Assembly (NCBI RefSeq): GCF_011386835.1
Contig: NC_088791.1
Location: 125,340,943 to 125,404,942 of the forward strand
Source of the DNA: Chrysemys picta bellii
Taxonomy: Eukaryota > Chordata > Testudines > Emydidae
Reading direction: 5' to 3'
DNA: 64,000 nt
In this document: one piece after another, positions 23,091 to 33,697 of the stretch
How positions within the stretch are numbered: position 1 is the stretch's first letter
Layout of the letters: each line of letters opens with the position of its first letter
The notes under the pieces: generated by a model
What the model was told of the DNA's origin: nothing
The model's database searches: none
What the model saw: the letters and a program-made list of their open reading frames with translations, nothing else
Made by a program: the position numbers and the translations under genes

Positions 23091-23208
23091 CACCGGGCAC
23101 GCCCCAGCTGGGACGAGGTTTATAGCCCAGCGCCTGGCTGGGGTTGAAGGTGGGAGCCCTGCCTGGCTAGGGCGAGCCCTGGCGCGCTGCACCGACACGG
23201 GCACTCAC

Positions 23209-23345
23209 CTAAGCAGAGCCGGGCAGATTCCTCCGGGGAAGAGCCAGCCAGCCAGCGGCGCTGGGATCCTCTCGAGCCCGGCGGCGGCTCCCCGAAGCCC
23301 GCTAGAAACGGGGACTCCAGCCGGGCGGCTCACAGAGCGGATCCC
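23209..23345 (-). other. Candidate non-coding first exon (minus strand)
   Basis: Reading the minus strand, the GC-rich sequence ends with 'ctctgcttag' and is followed directly by GTGAGTGCC, a consensus donor with the intron starting at 23,208. No start codon opens a convincing frame before the donor, so this would be a 5' untranslated exon. The upstream limit is arbitrary because no transcription start can be read. Inference from sequence only. Confidence 0.4.
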
Positions 23346-23784
23346 ATCTCCCCCTCCTGCCTTGGGACCCACCAGCAGGCGGGGAAAGGCAGCTCTGGCT
23401 GCCGCTGGCGGGCGGGGAAGGGGGGAAGGGAGCGGAGGGGAGCGCCGCCGCGCCGGGCTGCCTCTCCCCTCGGACCCGGCCTCGCTGCCCTGCCCAGGCG
23501 CTCCGCAGACTTCACTGCCCCTCCGGGTAATTCCGCCGCGGCCGCCGCCAGTGGCTCCCGGCGCAGGGGGGCGGGCCAGGGGAGCCGCGGGTCAGGGGCA
23601 GGAGCCTGCAACCAGCCAGGTTTCCCGTGCGCTTCCCCCGCTTTTCTCAAGGCAGCAGCGCTCCCCGAAGGCTGGGGCGAGTTCCGCTGGGACCCGAAAA
23701 GCCACGAGCCCAGCAGCCCCAGGTAACTCCCTGCTGCCCGAGCACACCAGGGCGAGAGCTTGGATTACTCCACATTTACCGCTT

Positions 23785-25295
23785 GGTTCCCTGGCCAGCA
23801 AGTCCTAGGCTGCAGGGAGTCACTCCCCCTCTACCCCCCCACTCCCCCCGCTTCTCCAGGCTGTTCTTCGGTGCAACTGCATCTGCTGCTTTACAAAAAA
23901 AGAAATGTCCCTACGAGCCTGATACTTACTTCAAACAATTCCTACACGATGTGGTGATTTGCTTGTCATTCTTCATCATAAAGGCTCTGTGTTAAAGGCT
24001 GTGTCATAAAAGTTAATTACACTGAGGAGGGAAATACTATGAAACATGCCAAAATAAAAGGAGGCGGGGGGGGGGGGGGAGTTCAGCGTCTATTATGATG
24101 CAAAGTTTTGATCCGGATTTAACAGAATAATATACTCCGCTTTTAGTATAATAACTATTATCCAAATAATGATCAGTTGACAATGCGGAATAATCTTGTC
24201 ACAACATCGCTTAGAACGCGTGTCATTTCCCCCCTTCTATAGCCGCGCTCCCTATTTGTTACGATGGTTTTTCAGGGTACTTCCAGTTTAAGAGCGTTAT
24301 TTGATAAATGGTATTTTGGGAGTTATGCACATTCTAGAGCATTTAGTAACCCTGTGAGAAGCAATCCTCTTTTGAGGATGTTTCAAGACTTGCTAAATCT
24401 CCAGGCGTTACATTTTTGAACATCGTTACTGATTTAAGGACATTTATCACATACATTTTTATTTTCAAGATGAAGGTTTTAAGGTTTAATACATCTATTG
24501 GCATCAGCAAGGAATTTATTTACTTCAGATTAAAAAAAAACATCTAGCTTACAGCTCTAAGGAAAATATTTCTTTATCAAGACAAAGCCACACATGATCC
24601 AGTTTAGTCTGAATGAATTGTACACTGAGCTAGATTCTAGCGCATTGCTCGTCAATAAAGCGATTCAGTTACAAATAAATACTATCTGTGAGAGTTGTGC
24701 CCTATCTATCTTCGTGCATATATCTAGAAAGATACCCCTGGGTTGGAACAAAATTAATTGCCAATGAAGACATGGTTACTATGGTAAGCGTGTGTTTGTG
24801 TATGGTACAACCAAGCCCCAATTAGTGTTGAAACTGAGCACAGCAAGTGCAAATACTATTTGCTACGAGGATGTGTTAAGACACTTGAATAGCATCTCCT
24901 AGGAACAGTGACGCAAGTAGTAGTGTCTGGTACCACTGCTGGCAATCAGTAGCTTTTGCTTAGTAACAATACAATAGTTTGATTCCTGCATCTTACTACA
25001 AATTAAGATAGCTAAGGTTAGACAAGTCTAAAGTACTCTTACTTTATTGATTTCCCAGAGTTTAAATAGGCTCTGGGGCAAAAAAGCATCTTGCAAGAGG
25101 TAAAAGTCTGATTTTTAATGATGTTTTTCCACGGACACATACACACAAAACCACTGAAGATTTCATCGTTCCTAATTTAAATGTGTATTTAAGCAGAGCT
25201 ACATAGGTAATCTCGGTATCTAGTCTGAAATAGGAGACTCCTATTTCTCTGAAAGAGAAAAGCAAATGCTTTGTAAAAGCAACATCATCATGGGG
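23785..25295. other. Unique non-coding DNA beside the CpG island
   Basis: AT-rich and largely free of recognised repeats apart from a G-run at 24,066-24,079 and an A-run near 24,532. If the minus-strand exon is real, this is the upstream region of that gene and could hold regulatory DNA. Confidence 0.4.
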
Positions 25296-25299
25296 TGAT

Positions 25300-25359
<60 letters not shown>

Positions 25360-25360
25360 A
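25300..25360. repeat. Composite microsatellite (CT)n(CA)n
   Basis: Uninterrupted CT dinucleotides (about 25,300-25,324) pass directly into CA dinucleotides (to about 25,354), followed by TACACA. Short open frames through it on the minus strand (Cys-Val and Arg-Glu repeats) are artefacts. Confidence 0.95.
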
Positions 25361-28300
25361 AAAGAATAGGGCAGTATTAATAGGGAAGAAGCAGTGCAGT
25401 GATTTATGAGCTGTTTTCTCAATTGCTCTTGCTCCCTTCTTCAAGCACTCCCACCCCAATCACACTGTGATCTGAAAAGCATTCAGAAGAGACTGACCTC
25501 AGTGCAAGGCACCCTTAAATCTACCAAAGGTCTCTGCATGTAATTTAAATTCTTAATAATACCTCTATCTCTTCTACCTTTTACTATGTAAACTGTGCTC
25601 CTGCAAAACAGGAATAGACACTGTTGTGAAAGTGATGACTCATGCTAGCCAGATGTATATTATTTATTGTTTGGGAATGGAGCTACATTTAAATTAGGCT
25701 GCTTAATAATACACTTTTGTATGTTCAAAACTGCTTCAGTTCAATTATAATATAGAGGAAATTAAGTACCATTTCTTAATCCCAATTTCTCTCTTTGCAA
25801 TATTTTACCTAACTCTTGTGTGTGAAAGTATGGCTTCCTAGCTTTCAACTCCACTATTTGAATATAACACATTCCAGCTGGTGAAATACACTTCATTTAT
25901 AATATGCACAGGCATTGGACATGGGAAGGAGTAATTACAAATGTATTTAGCAAATCAGATACAAATACAAACAGTGAGTTCTATATTTTAGATCAGCAAG
26001 TCTATTCAGAAATTTAAAAGCTACAGCAGACAGTTTGAATTACTAATTTTTTAGGATTTTAAAAAGAGATGAAGGTGTTGTGCCATCCTGCCCCTATTCT
26101 ACATAACAGGGTCTTTCATTACATGATCACATGCAACGAGACGATATTATACTCTTGGGGACAATTCTTTTACAAACATGAGTTAAAACTGCAGGATGGT
26201 GGGTGGGTAAATGTTAATATTCCATACACTTACTGTAGCAGATTTTCAGATTATACACAAAAATTGGCATATTAGGCTATCAATTTAGTATTACATAATG
26301 ATTCCGTACGTTCACTGATTCCCCAAACTTCTAAACCCAAAGAACAAAATAATGACTAAAAAAAACTAATAGCTGAAGGGAAAGCAGCAATGAGCTATTC
26401 CATTCTGTATTTTTTCCATTTTATTTTGTCAGTAGGCATACACAGGCATCCTTGATGTAGGTTCTCCCTTGACAACCTCTATCCAATGAAGAGGAATGTG
26501 TCAAGGAAACTCTCACCAGCCTGAGTCAAAGATTCAGGAGTAATGCCAGGTGTCTCGTAATGAGGCAATAAGGCTTAAACCACTCATTTATTCTGTTATT
26601 GTTCTTTCAGTTAAGCCAAGACCCCTCACTCATCCATCGGGTTGTTGCAACTGACCAATATGGATCAGAGGGGGAACTAGAGCAGCTAGTTTCCTCCAGG
26701 CAGCACAAGATGACAGAGGCCTGAATCCACAAAGGGACACAGACAACTCGAAAATCACAGGAACACCAACATGATTCACAAAGCCTGAATTAGGTGCCCA
26801 GCCTCTCTATACATTCCACAGGGGGAGAGAGAAGCACCTAAGAATTCAATCCACAAAAGCCAGAATGCTAGGCAGGGGGCTGCCTAAACTAGCCAGTAGG
26901 AGATGCTGATGAGAGGGGTATGTCCTAAGTCCTGCCCTTCTCACAGTGTGGGCACTTAACTCTGGGCAGCTGGAAGGCTCCTGTCTCTGCTAGTAATCCA
27001 CAGCCAGGAACCCCTCTCCTGGGGTCAGATGGCTTAGGCACCTAAGTCATTTCTTGTGAGAATAAGTTAGGCACCTGCCTCACGCCACACAAAACAGTAT
27101 AAAATGGTGGAGCACCAAGGAGACCTAAACCCACAATGCTATTGGGATGAAGCTATTACCATTTGCTCAGCTATTCAGGAGTGGAGCCCATTTACACCTG
27201 GACCCACTGAGCATCCTACCATGGTTTCAGGATGCTCTTTCTTTCCATGCTGTGCCCATGCATGTCAGATTGGAGCACCCCCATGGTACTCACACACTCC
27301 ACCCAGCTGCCATTCAGAAGATGGGACAGGCAGAAGGGTAACCATTTTTAAGCAAGCAAACAAAATATACTGGTTATTCCTTTGTAGGAAAGAGTGGGCT
27401 CGGCTATAACACTTAACATTTACAACCTGTTAAAATTTATCGTATAAATATCATATGATAGGCTCTTTATCACTTAGTGACTAAATACAATCAATACTAA
27501 GCCACTTTCTGGCCTTTCAGACACCCTCCTCCCCAGATGCCTGGTAGAAAAAATGGGCCCCTTTGTTGTGTGGGTAAAGTTAATCTATCTGGGCTGTGGT
27601 GGACCCACGTGAGGGAAGAGAGTCTGAGAGTCAAGGGGCATGTCACAGGCCTCAGTACCATGACAGCTGAAATGGAGCTGCCACAAAGAGTCAATTAGGA
27701 GTAAAGATACCCTGAAATGGTTCCCCATGACAGTCTGTCAAACACCCGGGGAGAACCCAGCCTTTGGAACCACATGCTCTGTGTCTCCTCAGCCTCTCCC
27801 CCAGCTCAACGGAGGGCCCCCGCTCCTACATGGGGAGAAGTCACAAACTCTCCTGGCCTCATCAATACCAAGTAATCTTGCCTGAGGAGAGGTTGGCTCT
27901 ACAGAATCCAGGCAGACCTCTGCGGTTAGAGACCCTAGCCAGATCACACAGCTGTGACAGGCTCTGTGCCAGAGATGTAGCAAGAGCCAAAATTTGGCCC
28001 TACATGTGAAATGCTTAAGAACAAAAATATAATTAAAATGAGATGCAGAAGATATTACATGTGTAAGGAATGGGAGAAAGACTTTAATTTGAAGCAAGAA
28101 AATGCAAGCAAATACAGTGAAGGTCCAATACATTGAAAAATTAAATAGAGTAGTCTGCATTTCCTGTCTAAATGTCAATTTATGTAATTAGACAATGAGG
28201 TCACTAAAAATTTACCCTGTAGTTTCAATTAGTTAAGGTATTCTTCACTTTCTGTTCTAAACTGTTGTGAGGAGTCCTGCATTGTTAAACAGTTGCTACA

Positions 28301-28495
28301 TTTCAGTTCAGAGGTGGCTGAACTTCAGTGATGGGTCAAATCATTACAGATGATGTATTTTGTAAAATATATAAGGTTTTCAGATCCTTATGGATGGAAA
28401 GAGCTAGATCTCTGTAAAATTACTATATTTTACTGGGAAATAATAAACTGGAATGGGGAGGATATCTAATTGGGACTATTTTCTTGTGGTTAGAT
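25361..28495. other. Mostly unique non-coding DNA
   Basis: No gene supported. The part 26,720-27,090 resembles a dispersed repeat ('cctgaatccacaaag', 'attcacaaagcctgaattaggtgcc', 'cttaggcacctaagtc') that I cannot classify. The 101-129 codon frames at 27,104-27,409 and 27,789-28,178 show no domain and no splice context. Confidence 0.4.
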
Positions 28496-28499
28496 CGTG

Positions 28500-28690
28500 A
28501 ATCTAGGAATTAGTTCTTTTTCCAGATCTTCCCTCTGTATGACCTTGGGAAATCTGCCGAACTTGTTTGTTTCAGTTCACCCATCTGTAACATGGGTGTA
28601 ATAATAATATGTCTCCCAGATGTGCTGTGAGACATATTATTTGAGAAGATTTCTGAGATCTCCAAATGCAAGGTACTATAGAAATGCAAA
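28500..28690 (+). repeat. MIR-type SINE (sense)
   Basis: Sense-oriented MIR core: 'ctgtatgaccttgggaaatctg', then 'cagttcacccatctgtaacatgggtgtaataata', then 'gctgtgagacatatt'. The tail reads 'caaatgcaaggtactatagaaatgc'. Confidence 0.75.
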
Positions 28691-29239
28691 GTATTTTAAT
28701 TACATTATTGTATCTTGTATATTACAGGCCAGATCCTGGCTCACACTACATTCCCATTGTGCTGCTCCAGAGGTGCAAAGAGAACAGAAAGCTGCCCTAA
28801 TGAGGCATAAAGGGCTTCCCTGGAATGGGGATTCCTGGCTGCTGTATATGTCTTCTTCCACAGGGAGGGGGTAGAAGATATTCAAGGGTTCATCTAGGAG
28901 TGGGAAGGGCTATGGGTAGATGAAGTGCACTCTGGGGATTCCCAGCTGGTGCAATGGCCCCTAGGGGGTCATTACAAACCAGTGGAATTTAAAGAATCCC
29001 TGCTCGGTGCTGAACCTTACAACCGGCGTTGGGCTCCCCTATCCCATTCAGAGCTCTACCACAGCTGAGGATCTGGCCCAATATTCTTAGGGGGAGAATA
29101 TGGTCTGCTGTTAGTAAGTAAAGGTTTTATTTTGATGGCTGCTCCAGATGAGATTTTCCTTAATCTGCTGTGCAATTCATTCAAATAATCTCTTTGTAGG
29201 CACATTACATTAATCCCTGCTATTGTGTGCATGGGGGAT

Positions 29240-29277
<38 letters not shown>

Positions 29278-30074
29278 CCCGAAAAAGGAAGAGTGTCAAA
29301 TACATTGATCCATGGAAAAGGTTGGATGTGACTCTTTCTGCAATAATAAAGATTTATGTTGTTAAATTTTTAACATTTCGTTGGAAATTCCCTGCAGTTG
29401 ATTTAAATGAGAAACATGCAGCATACCAAACTGTAGTGCTGTGTCAGCTAAGGGATTTCTCTGATGTATGGTAATAAACTGCAAAAAGCTAGGTCAAGAT
29501 TTTTAAACATCATCTGAACCCATAGATTGAAGCATATTCTATAATCACTTATGTTTTCCTTTATATTTAGTCTCCATGGAATCTGTCAGCACAGAGCAGA
29601 TACACAAAATACATTATAAAATATTGTAAATAGATTTTTTCTATAATATTGTACAGTCAAAGATTTTCTCCTCCCATCCTTGTGCTAGGGATTTGCATAC
29701 AATAACTAACTCCCATTACTATTAGTGGGAGTACTTGTATAAATCCCCTGTGCCTTGATGAGAAATTAGACCCAGAGCAGTGTGCCATCCTCTTGCTTAA
29801 TTTTTTATTGGTGAACTGGAAGAGACTCTTGGCAACTTGCTAAACTTCTACACCAGATAGAAAGGGAAATCACGGATGGGAATTAAAGAGAGGAAAGTGT
29901 TTTAAATGTAGGTATGGAAAGAAAACCCAATGAGGAGGTAACTGGGGGTGATAGCTTAGTTGTTTAAGCATGTTTGAAGTACTTGGCCTTTCTGGATCCA
30001 TAGGTTCAAACTCAACCACTTCTTCTCTTTGGGCTAGACAATTCTGTTGGCTTTGCTGTATGAGGGTGTTATGG
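28691..30074. other. Non-coding stretch with (GA)n microsatellite
   Basis: Unique-looking DNA; a (GA)n run occupies 29,241-29,275. A short 'cccattactattagtgggagtac' dyad is at 29,712-29,736. No gene seen. Confidence 0.45.
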
Positions 30075-30082
30075 ATGAGATC

Positions 30083-30303
30083 CAGGGCTGGCTCCAGGGT
30101 TTTGGCCGCGCCAAGCAGTCACAAAAAAAAAAAAAAAGCCGCGATCGCGATCTGCAGCGGCAATTCAGCGGAAGGTCCTTCGCTCCTAGCGGGAGTGAGG
30201 GACCGTCTGCCGAATTGCCACCGAATAGCTGGACCTGCCGCCCCTGTCTGGAGTGGCCGCCCCAAGCACCAGCTTGCCAAGTTGGTGCCTGGAGCCGGCC
30301 CTG
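30083..30303. mobile_element. hAT MITE, CAGGGCTGGCTCCAGG termini
   Basis: Left end CAGGGCTGGCTCCAGG, right end CCTGGAGCCGGCCCTG, inverted with one mismatch. A perfect 8-bp duplication, ATGAGATC, flanks it (30,075-30,082 and 30,304-30,311). The interior includes a 15-A run and 'gccgcgatcgcgatc'. Same terminal family as 15,899 and 53,417. The perfect duplication suggests it is younger than the 15,899 copy. Confidence 0.9.
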
Positions 30304-30311
30304 ATGAGATC

Positions 30312-30890
30312 TTTATAAATTGAGATCCCTGTCTGTTCAACATGGACATAGTAAGATCTCATGGTGCCCTATGATAGAAGGGTGGTTGCATTTCACTGAT
30401 GCTTTATGAATAGGGGTGGGTTCCTTTGGGATGAAATGTATTAAAAGAGTATGATATGTAATAACTAATATTATTTAAATTTCTCCCTCTTCACCATGAA
30501 AATAGAGAGCCAATCTGCATGCTGTTTCATTGAGAAGATCTAGATCTGAATGCTGCATTCTGTTTCCTTCATGGAGTAAGATCTCCACATTATCCTTGAA
30601 TTAACAATGAATGTAATATTGATTATATAATCTAAGATTGTCTCACACAGCAAAGGCTGACTTGTTCACCATATCCAATATTTCCACAATAAAGACCATC
30701 CCCACTGTACTGTGGTACTGGGGTTTTCCCAGAGGAAATCTCTGGCTAACGGGGTTCTGAGAACCACATTCCCACCATGAAGTTGTGGAAGAGAGTTTGG
30801 AAATACGTTACTGCATATGAGGAAATCAACCTGTCACCTCTTGTGCTTCCTGGGGAGATGTTGACAAATATGCTGCTGCCACCTTTAATG
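30312..30890. other. Non-coding stretch before the I/Jockey LINE
   Basis: AT-rich DNA. The 5' limit of the LINE that follows is not visible, so part of this stretch may belong to it. Confidence 0.35.
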
Positions 30891-30919
30891 CCATGTATTT
30901 GAATGCAATGGGCAACTGG

Positions 30920-31520
30920 AACCATATTGGGGACATTGGAAAAGTTCTTTATAAGCAAAATATTCATATTGCTGCTATACAACAAACAGTTTTCTGACAA
31001 AGTTTATCTATTACAGGCATTGACTGCTTGAGAAAGGAATGCAGTGAAAGAGCTGGTGATGATCTGATGTTTATTGTCAGGGAGACACTCAGATATGAAA
31101 AAGATATGGAAATGTATGAGATGAACAAGCATACTGAATTAGACGGTATCACTGTCAAGTTCAGGGGTGAGAAGTTAAGAGCGGTCAATGTCTATCATCC
31201 TGATGAGAGCCCAACTGATAAAGAGAATCTTGTGATAGCATTAGGAAACTGTAGCCGAATCTATGGAGATTTTAATGCTTAAAGTTAAGTTTGATGGAAC
31301 AGAACAATCGATGTGAATGAAACATTGCTAGGGACCATCCCTGATAATGATTTAGTTGTCCTGAATGCTGGCACTATGATTTATACATTAAGATTATATA
31401 GCACACAGTCAACATTAGATGCAACTTTGGTGAGCAGTAGCATGCCCATGAGCTGCACATGGAATGTATTGGAGGTGTTGGAAGTGATCTTTGCCCTGTA
31501 CTCACCTATTGAATAGGAAG
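30920..31520 (+). pseudogene. LINE endonuclease domain (I/Jockey type), broken
   Basis: Open segments contain the recognisable endonuclease landmarks: 'NIHIAAIQQT' (corresponding to the AIQET motif) near 30,945-30,975, 'YGDFNA' at 31,262-31,279 and a 'STLDATLVSS' stretch near 31,410-31,437, where family members have an Asp-Leu/Ala-Thr motif before the SDH site. Stops occur at 30,988 and 31,280, and the final SDH motif is degraded. The function would have been target DNA nicking for retrotransposition. Confidence 0.65.
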
Positions 31521-32086
31521 ATAATGAGCTCTCAATTGATAAACAGGAAGTGGAACTTTCATAAGGTTGACTGGTTCTATTGCACAGACACACTTGAGAA
31601 TATTATTTATCAAACACCTATGAAATATAACAGAGGAATATCTCAATGTTTTTGAATCTGCTGTGCAGAAATTGGCAAAAAAGAGCATCCCAAAGGCAAG
31701 AAGAAGAAATGGGTTGCACTTTGGAAGGATACTGGCATAAAAAGTCTTATTAAGGAATGGAATCAGGTTTGATTGGAGGCTGAACAGAACTCTGGAGATG
31801 AATAGGCCAGCCAAAAACGCAGCAGTCTCAAAGGAGGTCACTGTGGAAAATAACAATGTAGATTAAGTTATTGGGAAGAGAATTATAAAAGGCTGGATCC
31901 TCAGAGAGAGGAAAAGATTTATGGATGATACTAAAGTGAATTGAAAATAAACTAAGGCTTACATTTTTTAAAGAAATATATCAATCTCCTGAAAAGTGGA
32001 GGTATAGCGGCATTAGATGACAAAAAGTCTGTGAATATTCTGGTTGAACTTTATGCCAAGACTATCAAGCTCAAGTATAATGATGA

Positions 32087-32208
32087 TAGGGTGACCAGAT
32101 GTCCCGATTTTATAGGGACAGTCCTGATTTTTGGGTCTTTTTCTTACATAGGCTCTTATTACCCCCCATCCCGTCCTGATTTTTCACACTTGCTGTCTGG
32201 TCACCCTA
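32087..32208. mobile_element. 122-bp hAT MITE (TAGGGTGACCAGA termini)
   Basis: Left end TAGGGTGACCAGATGTCC and right end CTGGTCACCCTA are inverted repeats. A perfect 8-bp duplication AATGATGA flanks it (32,079-32,086 and 32,209-32,216). A sister copy of almost equal length lies at 53,140-53,262 in the opposite orientation. It is inserted in the I/Jockey LINE. Confidence 0.9.
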
Positions 32209-32324
32209 AATGATGAGGACAAAGCCATTGCAAAATGCGCACGATGGAGTATTAAGGAGGAAAGACAAAGAGAATTTTAAAATCTGCACACAGATCTAAA
32301 TGAGTACTTTGGCTTTATTCAGTG

Positions 32325-32548
32325 TTTTTGTAGCCATGTTGGCCCAGGATATTAGAGAGACAAGGAAATACTGAAATATGTGCTAATGACTTATGCTAAA
32401 CAACCTGTTCCACCTTGTATTTATCTGTTACTCTGAGTACGTTTCTCAGACCTGAAAAAGAGTTCTGTGTAAGTTTGAAAGATTGTCTCTTTCACTAATG
32501 GAAGTTGGCCCAATAAAAGATATCATCTCATCCATTGTGTCTCCCTAC
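32325..32548. repeat. Dispersed repeat ('ttgtagccatgttggcccaggatattagagagac')
   Basis: The block starts with 'tttgtagccatgttggcccaggatattagagagacaagg' and ends with 'gaagttggcccaataaaagatatcatctcatccattgtgtctc'. The two ends are roughly inverted relative to each other around a 'cagacctgaaaaagag' module. I recognise it as a common reptile repeat but cannot name its class. It lies between the endonuclease and RT parts of the LINE. Confidence 0.5.
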
Positions 32549-32559
32549 TTCGGGTGTGG

Positions 32560-33697
32560 AAAGATCTTTGTTATACATGAATTAGAAGATGAAATAGAGA
32601 AGCTCAAACCAAGCAGATCCCCTAGACTGAACCTCATCTCTGGTTGTATAATAAAGCACTTTGGGAAGAAGGCTAAAGCCAGATTACTGGACATCATAAA
32701 CAAATTGTGGATAAAAGAGAAGGTACTTAATAGGTGGAAGTTAGAAGTTATTGTTTCTCTTCTTAAGACTAGCAAAAACCTCTCTTTTCTGGGTAACTAT
32801 CAGCCTGCCAGTTACCTTTGCACAATAATGGAAAGAATTGTACAAGCAAGGCTTCTTTTAAAACGGTAGCTTTTAAAAGAAGCGAAAAGAGAACCTACCC
32901 AAAATGGCACACAAGTCCTTGCACTCCATTATGGACCTATTGGTGTCCTTCTGTCAGCCCATTCTCCACAGATTCCAACAGAAGCTACCACAGTCATCAG
33001 TAAGAATCTTTTTTTGGATGTCAGTGTCGCATTTGATTGAGGTTGACATGATAAGCTCTTAGTGAAACGCAGTGAGGTGGGAATCTGTGTAAGAAGTATC
33101 TTTAGATAAAAGACTCCATATGATACAGGACAATAACACTAAGACTAAATGGTACTTTTTCCAAAAACAAGGCCTCTTAGGGTGGGAGTTCCTGAGGATT
33201 CAATTTTAAGTCCCCTTCTTTTCCTGCTGTACTCCTCTGGACGGCCAGGTGGCTTTAAATCATCAGTATACATGTATGCAGACGATATTGCACTTCACAT
33301 CACAGGTCATGAAATAGCTTTATTGGTGAATAAATTGAATGAGTACTTGGAAATTGTAACTACATGGGCAAATGAACAAATTCCAGCTGAATCCAGCAAA
33401 AATAAAGTCCATCTATTTTACCATAAATCAAAGGCATTTCAACTACAGTTTGAAATTGACAGTGAATCAAGAAGATGATGTTGTTGAGAGGAACGCAGTA
33501 TATTCTGGAATGACCTTGGGAACAGAATTCAGATTTGGACCACAAGTCAGGAAGATGACAGCCAACATAAAGAAGAAATTGAATCTTCTATGATGTTCTG
33601 CCAGTACCAAAGGGGGTTCACATGTTAGGACACTGAAAACAACATACTGCCCGATAGCTTGTCCAATATTTGAATATGCCTTACTTGTCTGGTCACA
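32560..33697 (+). pseudogene. LINE reverse transcriptase (I/Jockey type), broken
   Basis: RT landmarks in order: 'ELEDEIEKLKPSRSPRLNLI' (start of the RT, 32,580 onward), 'GNYQPASYLC...MERIVQARL' near 32,790-32,860, a decayed 'GVPEDSILSPLLF' motif at 33,187-33,225 and the catalytic 'YADD' at 33,275-33,286. The frame then continues to 'PIFEYALLVWS' at 33,660-33,693, where the RTE insertion interrupts it. The same frame logic resumes at 36,084 with 'VWSHSAPSNLARI'. Several stops and shifts. Confidence 0.75.

Larger units (their letters stand above)
22290..23780. promoter_or_regulatory. CpG island, probable host promoter
   Basis: CpG dinucleotides are frequent, with very high GC between about 23,190 and 23,740, in contrast to the AT-rich surroundings. 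GC-box-like sites are visible, for example 'ggggcgggcc' near 23,569-23,579. No TATA box is evident. Such islands mark vertebrate promoters. Direction is unclear: the best splice donor nearby, AG|GTGAGT, is on the minus strand at 23,208, while a weaker CAG|GTAACT on the plus strand lies near 23,722. Downstream coding exons are not visible in the window. Confidence 0.6.

Noticed and set aside
22660..23204. Repetitive antisense frames (146-148 residues), possible repeat protein
   Set aside because: They are the minisatellite translated in two frames; both frames are equally open because the unit length keeps phase, so openness is not evidence.
23362..23808. 148-residue frame on the plus strand in the CpG island
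   Set aside because: Composition is dictated by GC richness, and no recognisable domain or conserved start context is present; left as non-coding.
25062..25459. Cys-Val and Arg-Glu repeat frames
   Set aside because: Artefacts of the (CT)n(CA)n microsatellite.
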